A stretch of 5,337 nucleotides of DNA from an uncultured Planctomycetaceae bacterium. Lineage in GTDB: Bacteria > Planctomycetota > Planctomycetia > Pirellulales > Pirellulaceae. The DNA is taken from the NCBI GenBank assembly GCA_937967755.1, contig CALBTA010000390.1:1-5337 (forward strand), read 5' to 3'. This document shows, piece by piece, positions 1 through 5,084 of the stretch. Positions within the stretch are counted from its first letter, which is position 1; each line of letters begins with the position of its first letter. The notes below the pieces were generated by a model that did no database searches, was not told where the DNA came from, and saw only the letters and a list, made by a program, of their open reading frames with translations. The translations under genes were made by a program, and so were the position numbers.

Positions 1-2
1 AC

Positions 3-119
3 GACGGCAAGCCGCGCGCTGAACTGTTCGTCAAAGACGGGCTGCACCTCAGCGACGCAGGCTATCAAATCTGGAGCGACCTGGTTCGGCCGCATCTAGC
101 GGCGGACGATGCTGAGTAG
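3..119 (+). CDS. GDSL/SGNH-type esterase/lipase, C-terminal fragment
   Basis: Frame 3 is open from the left edge to a TAG at 117-119 and encodes 38 residues, so the start and most of the protein lie outside the window. The visible part contains LFVKDGLHLSDAGYQIW. This matches block V of GDSL/SGNH hydrolases, where D-G-L-H supplies the catalytic Asp and His (residues 12 and 15 of the fragment) and the following S-x-x-G-Y is typical of the bacterial lysophospholipase/acetylesterase group. Such enzymes cleave acyl or acetyl esters from lipids or glycans, and in planctomycetes they are often exported. The Ser nucleophile and the oxyanion-hole Gly and Asn would be upstream and cannot be checked. 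The gene converges on the methyltransferase gene, with 57 bp between stop codons. The family call is fairly secure; the substrate is unknown. Confidence 0.8.
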   Translation, partial: DGKPRAELFVKDGLHLSDAGYQIWSDLVRPHLAADDAE

Positions 120-176
120 CATTTCGAACAAGTTCAGTGTTTTACGGTGGCTGAAAGCCCCCGCTACGATCGTTGG

Positions 177-1028
177 CTATGCCGCTTTTTGGGCGTTGGG
201 TTTGGTAATTTCCACGTCGCGGACTTTCTTGCCCCAAAGGGTGAGGATGTCGTCAAACATGCGGTCGCGGCGGGGGGACGACTGCACCTCAAAGCCAGCT
301 TTCTCCAGCAGTTTGCCGAGCGTCTCACCCGTGTAAAGGAACGTGTGGTAGCCGTGGCGGAAACCGTTCCAGGCTTGCCCGTGCCGCTTGTAGGCGGGGC
401 CGCCGAACTTTGGCACGTTGATGAACACCACCCCGCCGATCCGCAGGGCCGCGTTGACCCGCTGCAGAACTTCCGTCGGGCTGTGTACGTGCTCAACGAC
501 CGAATCCATCGTGACGACATCGAATTCGCCTTGGGGAATGTCGGCCTCTTCGAAGGTCGATTCGATGATCGGGAAGCCCATCTCGCGAATTTTTTGTGCG
601 GAAACCGGCGAAGGATCAAGCCCGACGCAGGCGTAATGCTTCTTCGCCACTTCCATCAATTCACCTAGGCCGCAACCGACGTCGAGCAGCTTGCCGCTGG
701 GAACTACCCGGCGGGTTTGCCGCACCAGGCGTGATTGCTTCGTTCCGAAGATGGCGAAGCGGATCGGCTCCCAGATGTTTTTCAGCCAGCGGCGGCGGCG
801 GTACCATTTCCGCTCGCTCGTCCACCATTCCCCTTGGGCGGGAAGCTGGTCCGCCGTGGGGACCGGGTGAAGCATCACCAACTCGCAACCGCGGCACTTG
901 TAAACGGCGATCGGCACACTCGCCGGGTTCCAAAAATTCCCGACCTCCCAAGCGTGCAGTTCGTCGAACTGGGTGCCTTCGCAAAGGTCACAGCAAACTC
1001 CATCGTCGTGAGGGTGTCGAGTATCCAT
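177..1028 (-). CDS. Class I SAM-dependent methyltransferase with N-terminal zinc ribbon
   Basis: The 283-residue product is a putative cytoplasmic SAM-dependent methyltransferase of the Methyltransf_23/UbiG-like group. Residues 13-48 hold two Cys pairs (C13-x2-C16 and C45-x2-C48), a probable zinc ribbon seen in many methyltransferases of glycan or secondary-metabolite clusters. The Rossmann domain follows: motif I LLDVGCGLGE at 114-123 (SAM binding), the acidic end of beta-2 in VGLDPSP (D138), post-I FDVVTMDSVVEHV at 169-181, and LRIGGVVFINVP near 195-207. A C-terminal segment YHTFLYTGETLGKLLEKAGF is usual for the family. I chose ATG 1028 because an AAGGAA ribosome site lies 6 nt upstream; an in-frame TTG at 1049 would add seven residues but overlaps that site. 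The gene lies 128 bp downstream of the ABC exporter on the same strand, so co-transcription is plausible. The acceptor substrate cannot be read from the sequence. Confidence 0.9.
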   Translation of the reverse strand: MDTRHPHDDGVCCDLCEGTQFDELHAWEVGNFWNPASVPIAVYKCRGCELVMLHPVPTADQLPAQGEWWTSERKWYRRRRWLKNIWEPIRFAIFGTKQSRLVRQTRRVVPSGKLLDVGCGLGELMEVAKKHYACVGLDPSPVSAQKIREMGFPIIESTFEEADIPQGEFDVVTMDSVVEHVHSPTEVLQRVNAALRIGGVVFINVPKFGGPAYKRHGQAWNGFRHGYHTFLYTGETLGKLLEKAGFEVQSSPRRDRMFDDILTLWGKKVRDVEITKPNAQKAA

Positions 1029-1034
1029 GATTCG

Positions 1035-1040
1035 TTCCTT
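1035..1040 (-). promoter_or_regulatory. Ribosome binding site of the methyltransferase gene
   Basis: On the minus strand AAGGAA precedes the ATG at 1028 with a 6-nt spacer. It decides the start in favour of ATG 1028 over the in-frame TTG at 1049, whose reading would run through this site. Confidence 0.6.
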
Positions 1041-1050
1041 TTTGGGCAAA

Positions 1051-1082
1051 GAGCGGCAAGGCGCTAGCCGCCGGTGGGTAAG
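1051..1082 (+). repeat. Short GC-rich dispersed repeat, copy R1
   Basis: This copy begins GAGCGGCAAGGCGCTAGCCG and ends CCGGTGGGTAAG. Its core GGCGCTAGCC is itself near-palindromic. Copy R2 (1101-1124) repeats it in the same direction in shortened form, and copy R3 (1132-1159) repeats it inverted. It lies in the leader of the methyltransferase gene, just upstream of that gene's ribosome site. It does not encode protein in any convincing frame. It resembles the REP-like intergenic elements common in planctomycete genomes, but the genome-wide copy number cannot be seen here. Confidence 0.65.
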
Positions 1083-1100
1083 TGGTGATTAGGTGAATGG

Positions 1101-1124
1101 TGAGCGGCGCTGGCCGCCGGTAAG
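1101..1124 (+). repeat. Short GC-rich dispersed repeat, copy R2
   Basis: This copy reads TGAGCGGCGCTGGCCGCCGG followed by TAAG. Compared with R1 it lacks the AAG after GAGCGGC and the GTGG before the terminal TAAG, so it is a shortened direct repeat. It faces the inverted copy R3 across a loop of about 7 nt (GTTGCTA region, 1124-1130) and can pair with it. Confidence 0.6.
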
Positions 1125-1131
1125 TTGCTAT

Positions 1132-1159
1132 TTACCCACGGCTAGCGCCCTGCGGCTCA
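1132..1159 (-). repeat. Short GC-rich dispersed repeat, copy R3 (inverted), overlapping the exporter stop
   Basis: Read on the minus strand this copy begins TGAGCCGCAGGGCGCTAGCC and ends GTGGGTAA. Its first three bases are the TGA stop codon of the ABC exporter gene. It is inverted relative to R1 and R2 and shares the GGCGCTAGCC core and the GTGGGTAA end with R1. In the exporter transcript R3 and R2 would fold into a bulged hairpin spanning about 1101-1159. No run of U follows, so it does not look like a standard intrinsic terminator; it may instead protect the exporter mRNA end or limit read-through to the methyltransferase gene. Confidence 0.65.
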
Positions 1160-3133
1160 GGCTGACTTCTTGAATTCTCCGGCGTGAAGGCGTTGGTAAA
1201 TCGGGCAGCGGTTGATCAGTTCCTGGTGGGTGCCGATGTCCTGGATTCGGCCATCATTCATGACGAGGATGCGGTCGGCGATTTGCAACGTGCTGAGGCG
1301 ATGCGTGATGATCAACGCCGTTCGCCCGACGGCGAAATCCTTCAGCACCTGATGCACGTTGTGCTCGCTTTCGATATCGACGGCGCTGGTCGCTTCATCG
1401 AGGATCAGAATATCGGGGTCGCGCAAGATCGCCCGGGCGAGGGCAATTTTCTGCCGCTGCCCGCCGGAAAGTTTGCCGCCGCGCGAGCCGACGGCTGTTT
1501 CGTACCCAGCGGGCTGGTTCATGATGAACGGGTGGGCATCGGCGCGCTTCGCGGCTTCGTGAATCTGCTCGTCGGTCGCGTCGGGCGATCCATAACGAAT
1601 GTTGCCGGCGATCGTGTCGTCGAACAACAACGTTTGCTGCGACACCAAAGCGATACGTCGGCGCAGATCGTTCAGCGACATCTCGCGCAGATCGACGCCG
1701 TCGATCCGCACGCTGCCAGCGGCCGGGTCGTAGAAACGCGGAACCAGATTCGCCAGCGTACTTTTGCCGCACCCGTTCGGCCCGACGATGGCGAGCGTTT
1801 CACCGTGAGGAATCGTCAGGCTGATCTCGCGGAGGATGTTACTGCCTTCGTTGTAAGCGAAGGAAACGTTATCGAACGCCAGTTCCCGGTGCGGTCGGGC
1901 AACCGGCTGGGGCGATGGCGGGTCCTGGATGGTCGGCGGCCGATCCAACACGGCGAAAATTCGATCCGCCGCGGGAATGCCCGGCTGCACAAGCTTGAAC
2001 GCGGTTGCCAGCTTGCGGGCCGGGTCGGACATGCCAATCAGCATGGCGAAAAACCCGAACATCATTTCAGGGCTGAACGGGCGGTTGCTGATCCGCACAC
2101 CGAACAGGTGCGTTTGTTGTTCCAAAACAAGATACGCGCCGGCGACGAGCGCCAGGCAAGGCACGGCGCTGCCGGTGGTTTCGCTGCTGGGATTAAAGAG
2201 CGAGCTATAGGCGGCAATGCGCATCGACTTGCGAAAGAACGCGGTCAGCCGACTCTCGAATCGCGACTTTTCGTGTTCTTCCATCGTAAACGCCTTCACG
2301 GTTTGCACCCCCTGCAGCGACTGCACTAGGCTGCCGACCAGATGCGACATTTCTTCCAACGCCCGGCGGTTGGCCCGTTTGATGGAACCTGACAACTTGC
2401 GAATCGCCAGCCCCGCCAGCGGTGCGACCACCACCGAGACCAGTAACAACCGCCAGCTAATCAGGCTCGCGCCAACAAGGCAGGCAAGAATCTTCAGCGG
2501 CTCGACCGTCGCATTTCCCAGCAAAAACCGCAAAGACAACAGCAAGGTGTTCATGTCGTAGGGAAATAGGCTGGTCAGTTCGCCAGCGCTAGTGTTGCCC
2601 AGTTGTCCCTGGTCCATTTGCAATGTTTGCGCGAAGTATCGCTGACGCACGTTCATCATCGCCCGGCGGATGGCCCGTTCGACCAAGATGGTGTTGCCCA
2701 TGAAGAACAGAGTCTTCAGCATCGTCAGGCCGATCAGCACGCCCACGACGACCAGCAACGTTTGGTAAGCGCCGGTCGGCAACCAGCGAGCGACGTATGG
2801 CCGCAGCTTCAGGCGGCCCGCCAGGGCGTAGGCTTCGGCCTGCCGGCGATCGACCAAACGCGATTCCTCCGCCGCGTTGGCTCTCGTCACTCTATTAGCT
2901 TGCAGCGCTGCCAGTTTGCCTTCGATCTCGGCGATGTTGGCCCGGCACCCGGCAATTTCTTTGTCCAAAGCGACCAGGACCGAATCGCCGTGAAAAATTA
3001 CGCGGACCAGCGGCAGCAGCGCGCCGATGTTCGCTCCCCAAGTAATTCCGACCAGCACGCTGCAGAGCAAAGCCGCGCCCAGCGTCCAGCGGAACCCAAA
3101 GCAGAGTCGAATGGCCCGCCAGTAATTGGTCAT
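1157..3133 (-). CDS. MsbA-type ABC exporter: fused permease and ATPase half-transporter
   Basis: The 658-residue product has an N-terminal ABC exporter membrane domain (about 18-400) followed by a nucleotide-binding domain (about 415-650), and would work as an inner-membrane homodimer or heterodimer. All ATPase motifs are intact: A-loop Y427, Walker A GPNGCGKST at 451-459, Q-loop LVSQ ending at Q499, signature LSGGQ at 555-559, Walker B ILILDE at 575-580 with catalytic E580, D-loop SAVD, and H-loop H611. TM1 is about 18-45 and TM2 about 123-147. Between them lies a charged helical stretch (about 48-122) that MsbA-size exporters of about 580 residues lack. ATG 3133 was chosen because GGACGG stands upstream at workable spacing; GTG 3142 in frame would add three residues but crowds that site. 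The architecture fits lipid, glycolipid or peptide export. The downstream methyltransferase hints at a modified substrate, but this is inference. The stop codon is supplied by repeat R3. Confidence 0.93.
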   Translation of the reverse strand: MTNYWRAIRLCFGFRWTLGAALLCSVLVGITWGANIGALLPLVRVIFHGDSVLVALDKEIAGCRANIAEIEGKLAALQANRVTRANAAEESRLVDRRQAEAYALAGRLKLRPYVARWLPTGAYQTLLVVVGVLIGLTMLKTLFFMGNTILVERAIRRAMMNVRQRYFAQTLQMDQGQLGNTSAGELTSLFPYDMNTLLLSLRFLLGNATVEPLKILACLVGASLISWRLLLVSVVVAPLAGLAIRKLSGSIKRANRRALEEMSHLVGSLVQSLQGVQTVKAFTMEEHEKSRFESRLTAFFRKSMRIAAYSSLFNPSSETTGSAVPCLALVAGAYLVLEQQTHLFGVRISNRPFSPEMMFGFFAMLIGMSDPARKLATAFKLVQPGIPAADRIFAVLDRPPTIQDPPSPQPVARPHRELAFDNVSFAYNEGSNILREISLTIPHGETLAIVGPNGCGKSTLANLVPRFYDPAAGSVRIDGVDLREMSLNDLRRRIALVSQQTLLFDDTIAGNIRYGSPDATDEQIHEAAKRADAHPFIMNQPAGYETAVGSRGGKLSGGQRQKIALARAILRDPDILILDEATSAVDIESEHNVHQVLKDFAVGRTALIITHRLSTLQIADRILVMNDGRIQDIGTHQELINRCPIYQRLHAGEFKKSA

Positions 3134-3407
3134 CGAAGACACCGTCCGTGGTGATTTTCACGCCGCCGCAACTTGCGAAGGCGCAGAGCGAGCGAAATTC
3201 CTATTCGCGCTGGCGTAGTTTAGCAAACGCCCCGCCAGCCTCCAAGCCCGCGATAGGCTAGCGGTGCAGACATACCGTTGTGGCTCTCACAATGTAGCGA
3301 TGCGGCGCAAGCCGCCCGATGAGTCGCACCGGGTCGCATCCAATTAACCGGAGGGCTGGCGCCCTGCCGCTACCAGGGGTCGCGCCGTGCGTTGCTGGCT
3401 GGCGCAG
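3134..3407. other. Non-coding region between small ORF and ABC exporter
   Basis: This 274-bp region has no convincing gene on either strand. It holds a GCGGC-GCAA-GCCGC mini-hairpin at 3302-3315, a repeat copy at 3346-3374, and a palindrome at 3394-3412 that runs into the end of the small ORF. Any promoter for the exporter gene should lie near 3134-3250 on the minus strand, but I could not pick a convincing -35/-10 pair there. The sequence just upstream of the exporter start is GC-rich with only a weak ribosome site. Confidence 0.6.
3346..3374 (-). repeat. Short GC-rich dispersed repeat, copy R4
   Basis: Read on the minus strand it contains AGCGGCAGGGCGCCAGCCCT followed by CCGGTT. The order GCGGC-AGGGCGC-AGCC-CCGGT parallels copies R1 and R3 near 1051-1159, including the AGGGCGC seen in R3. 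It lies in the gap downstream of the small ORF, about 2.2 kb from the other copies. This supports a dispersed family rather than a local duplication. Confidence 0.5.
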
Positions 3408-3412
3408 CTAGC
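3394..3412. repeat. Small palindrome at the end of the small ORF
   Basis: GCTGGCT and AGCTAGC flank a 5-nt loop (GGCGC) and can form a 7-bp stem with one G-U wobble. It overlaps the TAG stop of the small ORF at 3408-3410. No U-tract follows on the minus strand, so it is not called as a terminator. It may be a degenerate relative of the GC-rich repeat family, since the adjoining minus-strand sequence is GAGCGGTGCTAGC. Confidence 0.35.
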
Positions 3413-3665
3413 ACCGCTCATTCCCGATGTTTCGCAGCGATTCGATCGGTTCGCCCAAGTCGTCCGGCCGTGAGGAGCACCCGACATCGGCAAACAACGC
3501 CCGCAGTTCTTCGCGGTGCTGGCCGGTCGCCGTGTGAATGACGACCGCCTGATTCTTTCCGGCGCTTTGCACCTTCTTGACACCGTGGCCGAACCCTTTG
3601 AGGCGCTTACGGGTCTGCGATGCGCTGAGGTTCACGTAAAGATGCGCGCCTTTGGCGTCGGGCAT
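3408..3665 (-). CDS. Small basic protein of unknown function
   Basis: This is an 85-residue ORF with an ATG start at 3665 and a TAG stop. It has no signal peptide, membrane segment or Cys pair. A basic stretch TRKRLKGFGHGVKKVQSAGK (18-37) is followed by NQAVVIHTATGQHREELRAL (38-57), which has an alternating strand-then-helix character, and then an acidic tail. The Gly- and Lys-rich pattern looks like a compact conserved domain, and I think similar short hypothetical proteins occur in planctomycetes, but I cannot name a family. It lies 59 bp downstream of the Tat propeller gene on the same strand and could share its transcript. There is no clear ribosome site before the start, which leaves some doubt. 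Overlapping frames give only low-complexity Arg-rich products, which supports this one. Confidence 0.6.
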   Translation of the reverse strand: MPDAKGAHLYVNLSASQTRKRLKGFGHGVKKVQSAGKNQAVVIHTATGQHREELRALFADVGCSSRPDDLGEPIESLRNIGNERC

Positions 3666-3724
3666 ATCTGTTGGTAGCGTTGGATTGAGGGTGATTCGAC
3701 GGCCTTGAAAGCCGGTCGCAGGCG

Positions 3725-4807
3725 CTAACTAACCTTCGTCAGCCTGGTGACGCGACCGCCGGCGACCCATTCGGCGACGATGATGTTGCCGTCGGCGTCG
3801 AAACAGGCGTCGTGCGGGTGAATGAATTTGCCTTCGATCCACTTGCCGCTGTCGCCGCGAATGTTCTTCTGCGTGGTCACCCGCTTCACATCGTCGCCCA
3901 GCCGCGCGACCACCTCGTTCTTTTCATTCAGAATGGAAACGCGGGCGTGAAGTTCAGGAATGACCATCAGATTGTTGTGAATATCTGCGTTCGCGGGCAA
4001 GCCGAAACCGGTCTGGGTTGAAATATGCTTGCCTTCGAGCGTGAGGTATTGCACGGTGTGGTGCGCGCGATCGGTGACGACCAGCGTTGGCTCGCCTTCG
4101 CCCCGCTTGTCGACCCACAAGCCGTGTGGCAAGTTGAACTTCCCTTCGCCCCGGCCGACACCCCCGAAAGACGATTTATAGTTGCCGTCCTTGTCGTATC
4201 GGTGGATCAAATACGTGCCGTACCCATCAACAAGAAAAAAATCACCGTCGTCCAGGAAGGCAAAGTTCGTCGGCAAGAAGCGATTGCGGCCCCAACCGGG
4301 CGAGGGCTTCTCTTCATTCTTTGCATACGCGCCGCATTCGACCGGTGCGTACTTCTGCCAAATGACGTTTCCTTCGAGATCGAGTTTGGCAAAGGTTTTC
4401 AGGTCCAGGTAAGCCGCAACGTATAAGAATTCTTCACCGCCCTCTTCGCGAACTTCGATGCCGTGCCCGCCGCCTTGAAATTGCTGCCCAAACGCCCGGA
4501 CGAATTTTCCCTCGGGGTCGAAGACGAAAATCGACGGGTGTTCCTTCTTGTTCTTGTTGCCTTCATGAATGACGTAGAGATTGCCGGCTTTGTCGAACGC
4601 GACGTTGTGGGTTGTCTGCCACGAATACTCCGAAGGCAGTTTCGGCCAATGGTGTTCCACGCGAAATTTGTGCTCGCCTTCGCCGACAATCAGTTCATCG
4701 CTGGCCTTTGACGCCGTCACAATGGCCGGGGCTGCGACCGCCGCAATAGTGGTCGCGGCGCTCGTGGCGAGAAATCGACGGCGAGAGAAAGCGTTGGACA
4801 TCGTCAT
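3725..4807 (-). CDS. Tat-exported NHL-type six-bladed beta-propeller protein
   Basis: The 360-residue protein begins with a Tat signal: SRRRFLAT at 8-15, a weakly hydrophobic Ala/Thr-rich stretch to about 30, and a likely cleavage site near TA|S (32/33) or KA|S (35/36). Folding in the cytoplasm before export is implied, often a sign of a bound cofactor or metal. The mature part shows repeats of the form [hydrophobic]-x-[V/I/F]-D-x-x-G-[N/D]-[L/F/I]-[Y/F/I]-V, as in FDKAGNLYV (71-79), FLDDGDFFLVD (184-194) and FDADGNIIVAEW (336-347). They form about six blades like NHL-repeat and peptidyl-alpha-hydroxyglycine amidating lyase propellers. His recurs at the start of several blades (H67, H115, H228, H332). 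The ATG at 4807 has a TGGAG ribosome site 6 nt upstream. Whether it is an enzyme or a binding protein is not settled by the sequence. The small ORF follows 59 bp downstream. Confidence 0.88.
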   Translation of the reverse strand: MTMSNAFSRRRFLATSAATTIAAVAAPAIVTASKASDELIVGEGEHKFRVEHHWPKLPSEYSWQTTHNVAFDKAGNLYVIHEGNKNKKEHPSIFVFDPEGKFVRAFGQQFQGGGHGIEVREEGGEEFLYVAAYLDLKTFAKLDLEGNVIWQKYAPVECGAYAKNEEKPSPGWGRNRFLPTNFAFLDDGDFFLVDGYGTYLIHRYDKDGNYKSSFGGVGRGEGKFNLPHGLWVDKRGEGEPTLVVTDRAHHTVQYLTLEGKHISTQTGFGLPANADIHNNLMVIPELHARVSILNEKNEVVARLGDDVKRVTTQKNIRGDSGKWIEGKFIHPHDACFDADGNIIVAEWVAGGRVTRLTKVS

Positions 4808-4813
4808 GGCGGG

Positions 4814-4818
4814 CTCCA
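4814..4818 (-). promoter_or_regulatory. Ribosome binding site of the propeller gene
   Basis: TGGAG on the minus strand, with a 6-nt spacer to the ATG at 4807. It favours that start over the in-frame ATG at 4801 (residue 3). Confidence 0.6.
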
Positions 4819-4858
4819 GAAATTATCGGTGGTGTGTTCTAACTACGGGGCGAGCATG

Positions 4859-4888
4859 ATTTTAGACACCACGAGATCAAAACGCGAA
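4859..4888 (-). promoter_or_regulatory. Candidate sigma70-like promoter for the propeller gene
   Basis: On the minus strand TAAAAT (4859-4864) matches five of six bases of the -10 consensus. Eighteen bases upstream TTCGCG (4883-4888) is only a weak -35 element. Transcription starting near 4852 would leave a leader of about 45 nt that includes the TGGAG ribosome site. The spacing is reasonable, but the -35 match is poor. Confidence 0.25.
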
Positions 4889-4992
4889 CAGCCTAGATGA
4901 ACGCCGAAGCATGAGCGTGCTCCAGCCACGGGACAACCGCGGCAGGACGGCCTGCAAAGTTGTCGTCATTCTGGACATCGCCCGATGGATAT

Positions 4993-5045
4993 GCGAGGAT
5001 ACTCGCTGCGGCGACACATTCGTGTCCGCACAGCGAGCCGGTATC
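4993..5045. repeat. Imperfect inverted repeat upstream of the DUF1559 gene
   Basis: Three paired blocks surround a 4-nt loop (ATTC, 5018-5021): GACAC with GTGTC (5013-5017/5022-5026), CTCGCTG with CAGCGAG (5002-5008/5031-5037), and GATA with TATC (4998-5001/5042-5045), separated by a small internal loop and a bulge. The CTCGC arm can alternatively pair with GCGAG at 4993-4997 to make a compact hairpin with a GATA loop, so two structures exclude each other. It ends 39 nt before the ATG at 5085 and would lie in or next to the 5' leader. Confidence 0.5.
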
Positions 5046-5074
5046 GGCTGGCGTTACACGCTTTTCTGATCGAT

Positions 5075-5078
5075 GGGA
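5075..5078 (+). promoter_or_regulatory. Ribosome binding site of the DUF1559 gene
   Basis: GGGA lies 6 nt before the ATG at 5085. It supports that start over the in-frame ATG at 5073, which overlaps the site and would add four residues. A TGA at 5067-5069 in the same frame excludes any start further upstream. Confidence 0.5.
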
Positions 5079-5084
5079 ATTCTG

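Larger units (their letters stand above)
4808..5084. other. Divergent intergenic region between propeller and DUF1559 genes
   Basis: This 277-bp region separates two divergent genes and contains no supported coding sequence. On the propeller side are a ribosome site and a possible -10/-35 pair (4859-4888). In the middle is a small perfect hairpin, GCAGG-ACGG-CCTGC at 4942-4955. On the DUF1559 side is a larger imperfect inverted repeat at 4993-5045. Promoters for both genes should lie here. Confidence 0.7.

Noticed and set aside
148..160. GGCT-GAA-AGCC hairpin between the convergent GDSL and methyltransferase genes as a bidirectional terminator
   Set aside because: The stem is only 4 bp and no U-tract follows on either strand. 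A four-T run lies nearby but on the wrong side.
147..668. Plus-strand open frame of 173 codons opposite the methyltransferase
   Set aside because: It is a shadow of the methyltransferase gene, whose SAM-binding motifs are clear on the other strand.
1184..2329. Long plus-strand open frame (381 codons) opposite the ABC exporter
   Set aside because: It lies antisense to a gene with every ABC ATPase motif intact. Its product is low-complexity and has no recognisable domain; long antisense frames are expected in GC-rich codon use.
2603..3154. Plus-strand open frame of 183 codons opposite the exporter N-terminus
   Set aside because: The product is Gln/His/Arg-rich without a domain, and it lies opposite the real membrane helices.
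2895..3161. Minus-strand alternative frame over the exporter start (88 codons)
   Set aside because: It overlaps the exporter's N-terminal coding sequence in another frame, and its product has no membrane or domain features.
3302..3315. GCGGC-GCAA-GCCGC mini-hairpin with a GNRA-type loop as a structured RNA
   Set aside because: Five isolated GC pairs in GC-rich DNA are expected by chance, and there is no flanking structure or nearby gene to support an RNA gene.
4972..5003. TGGACA ... GATACT as a sigma70 promoter for the DUF1559 gene
   Set aside because: The spacer would be 20 nt, too long for sigma70, and at 17 nt the -10 match is poor.
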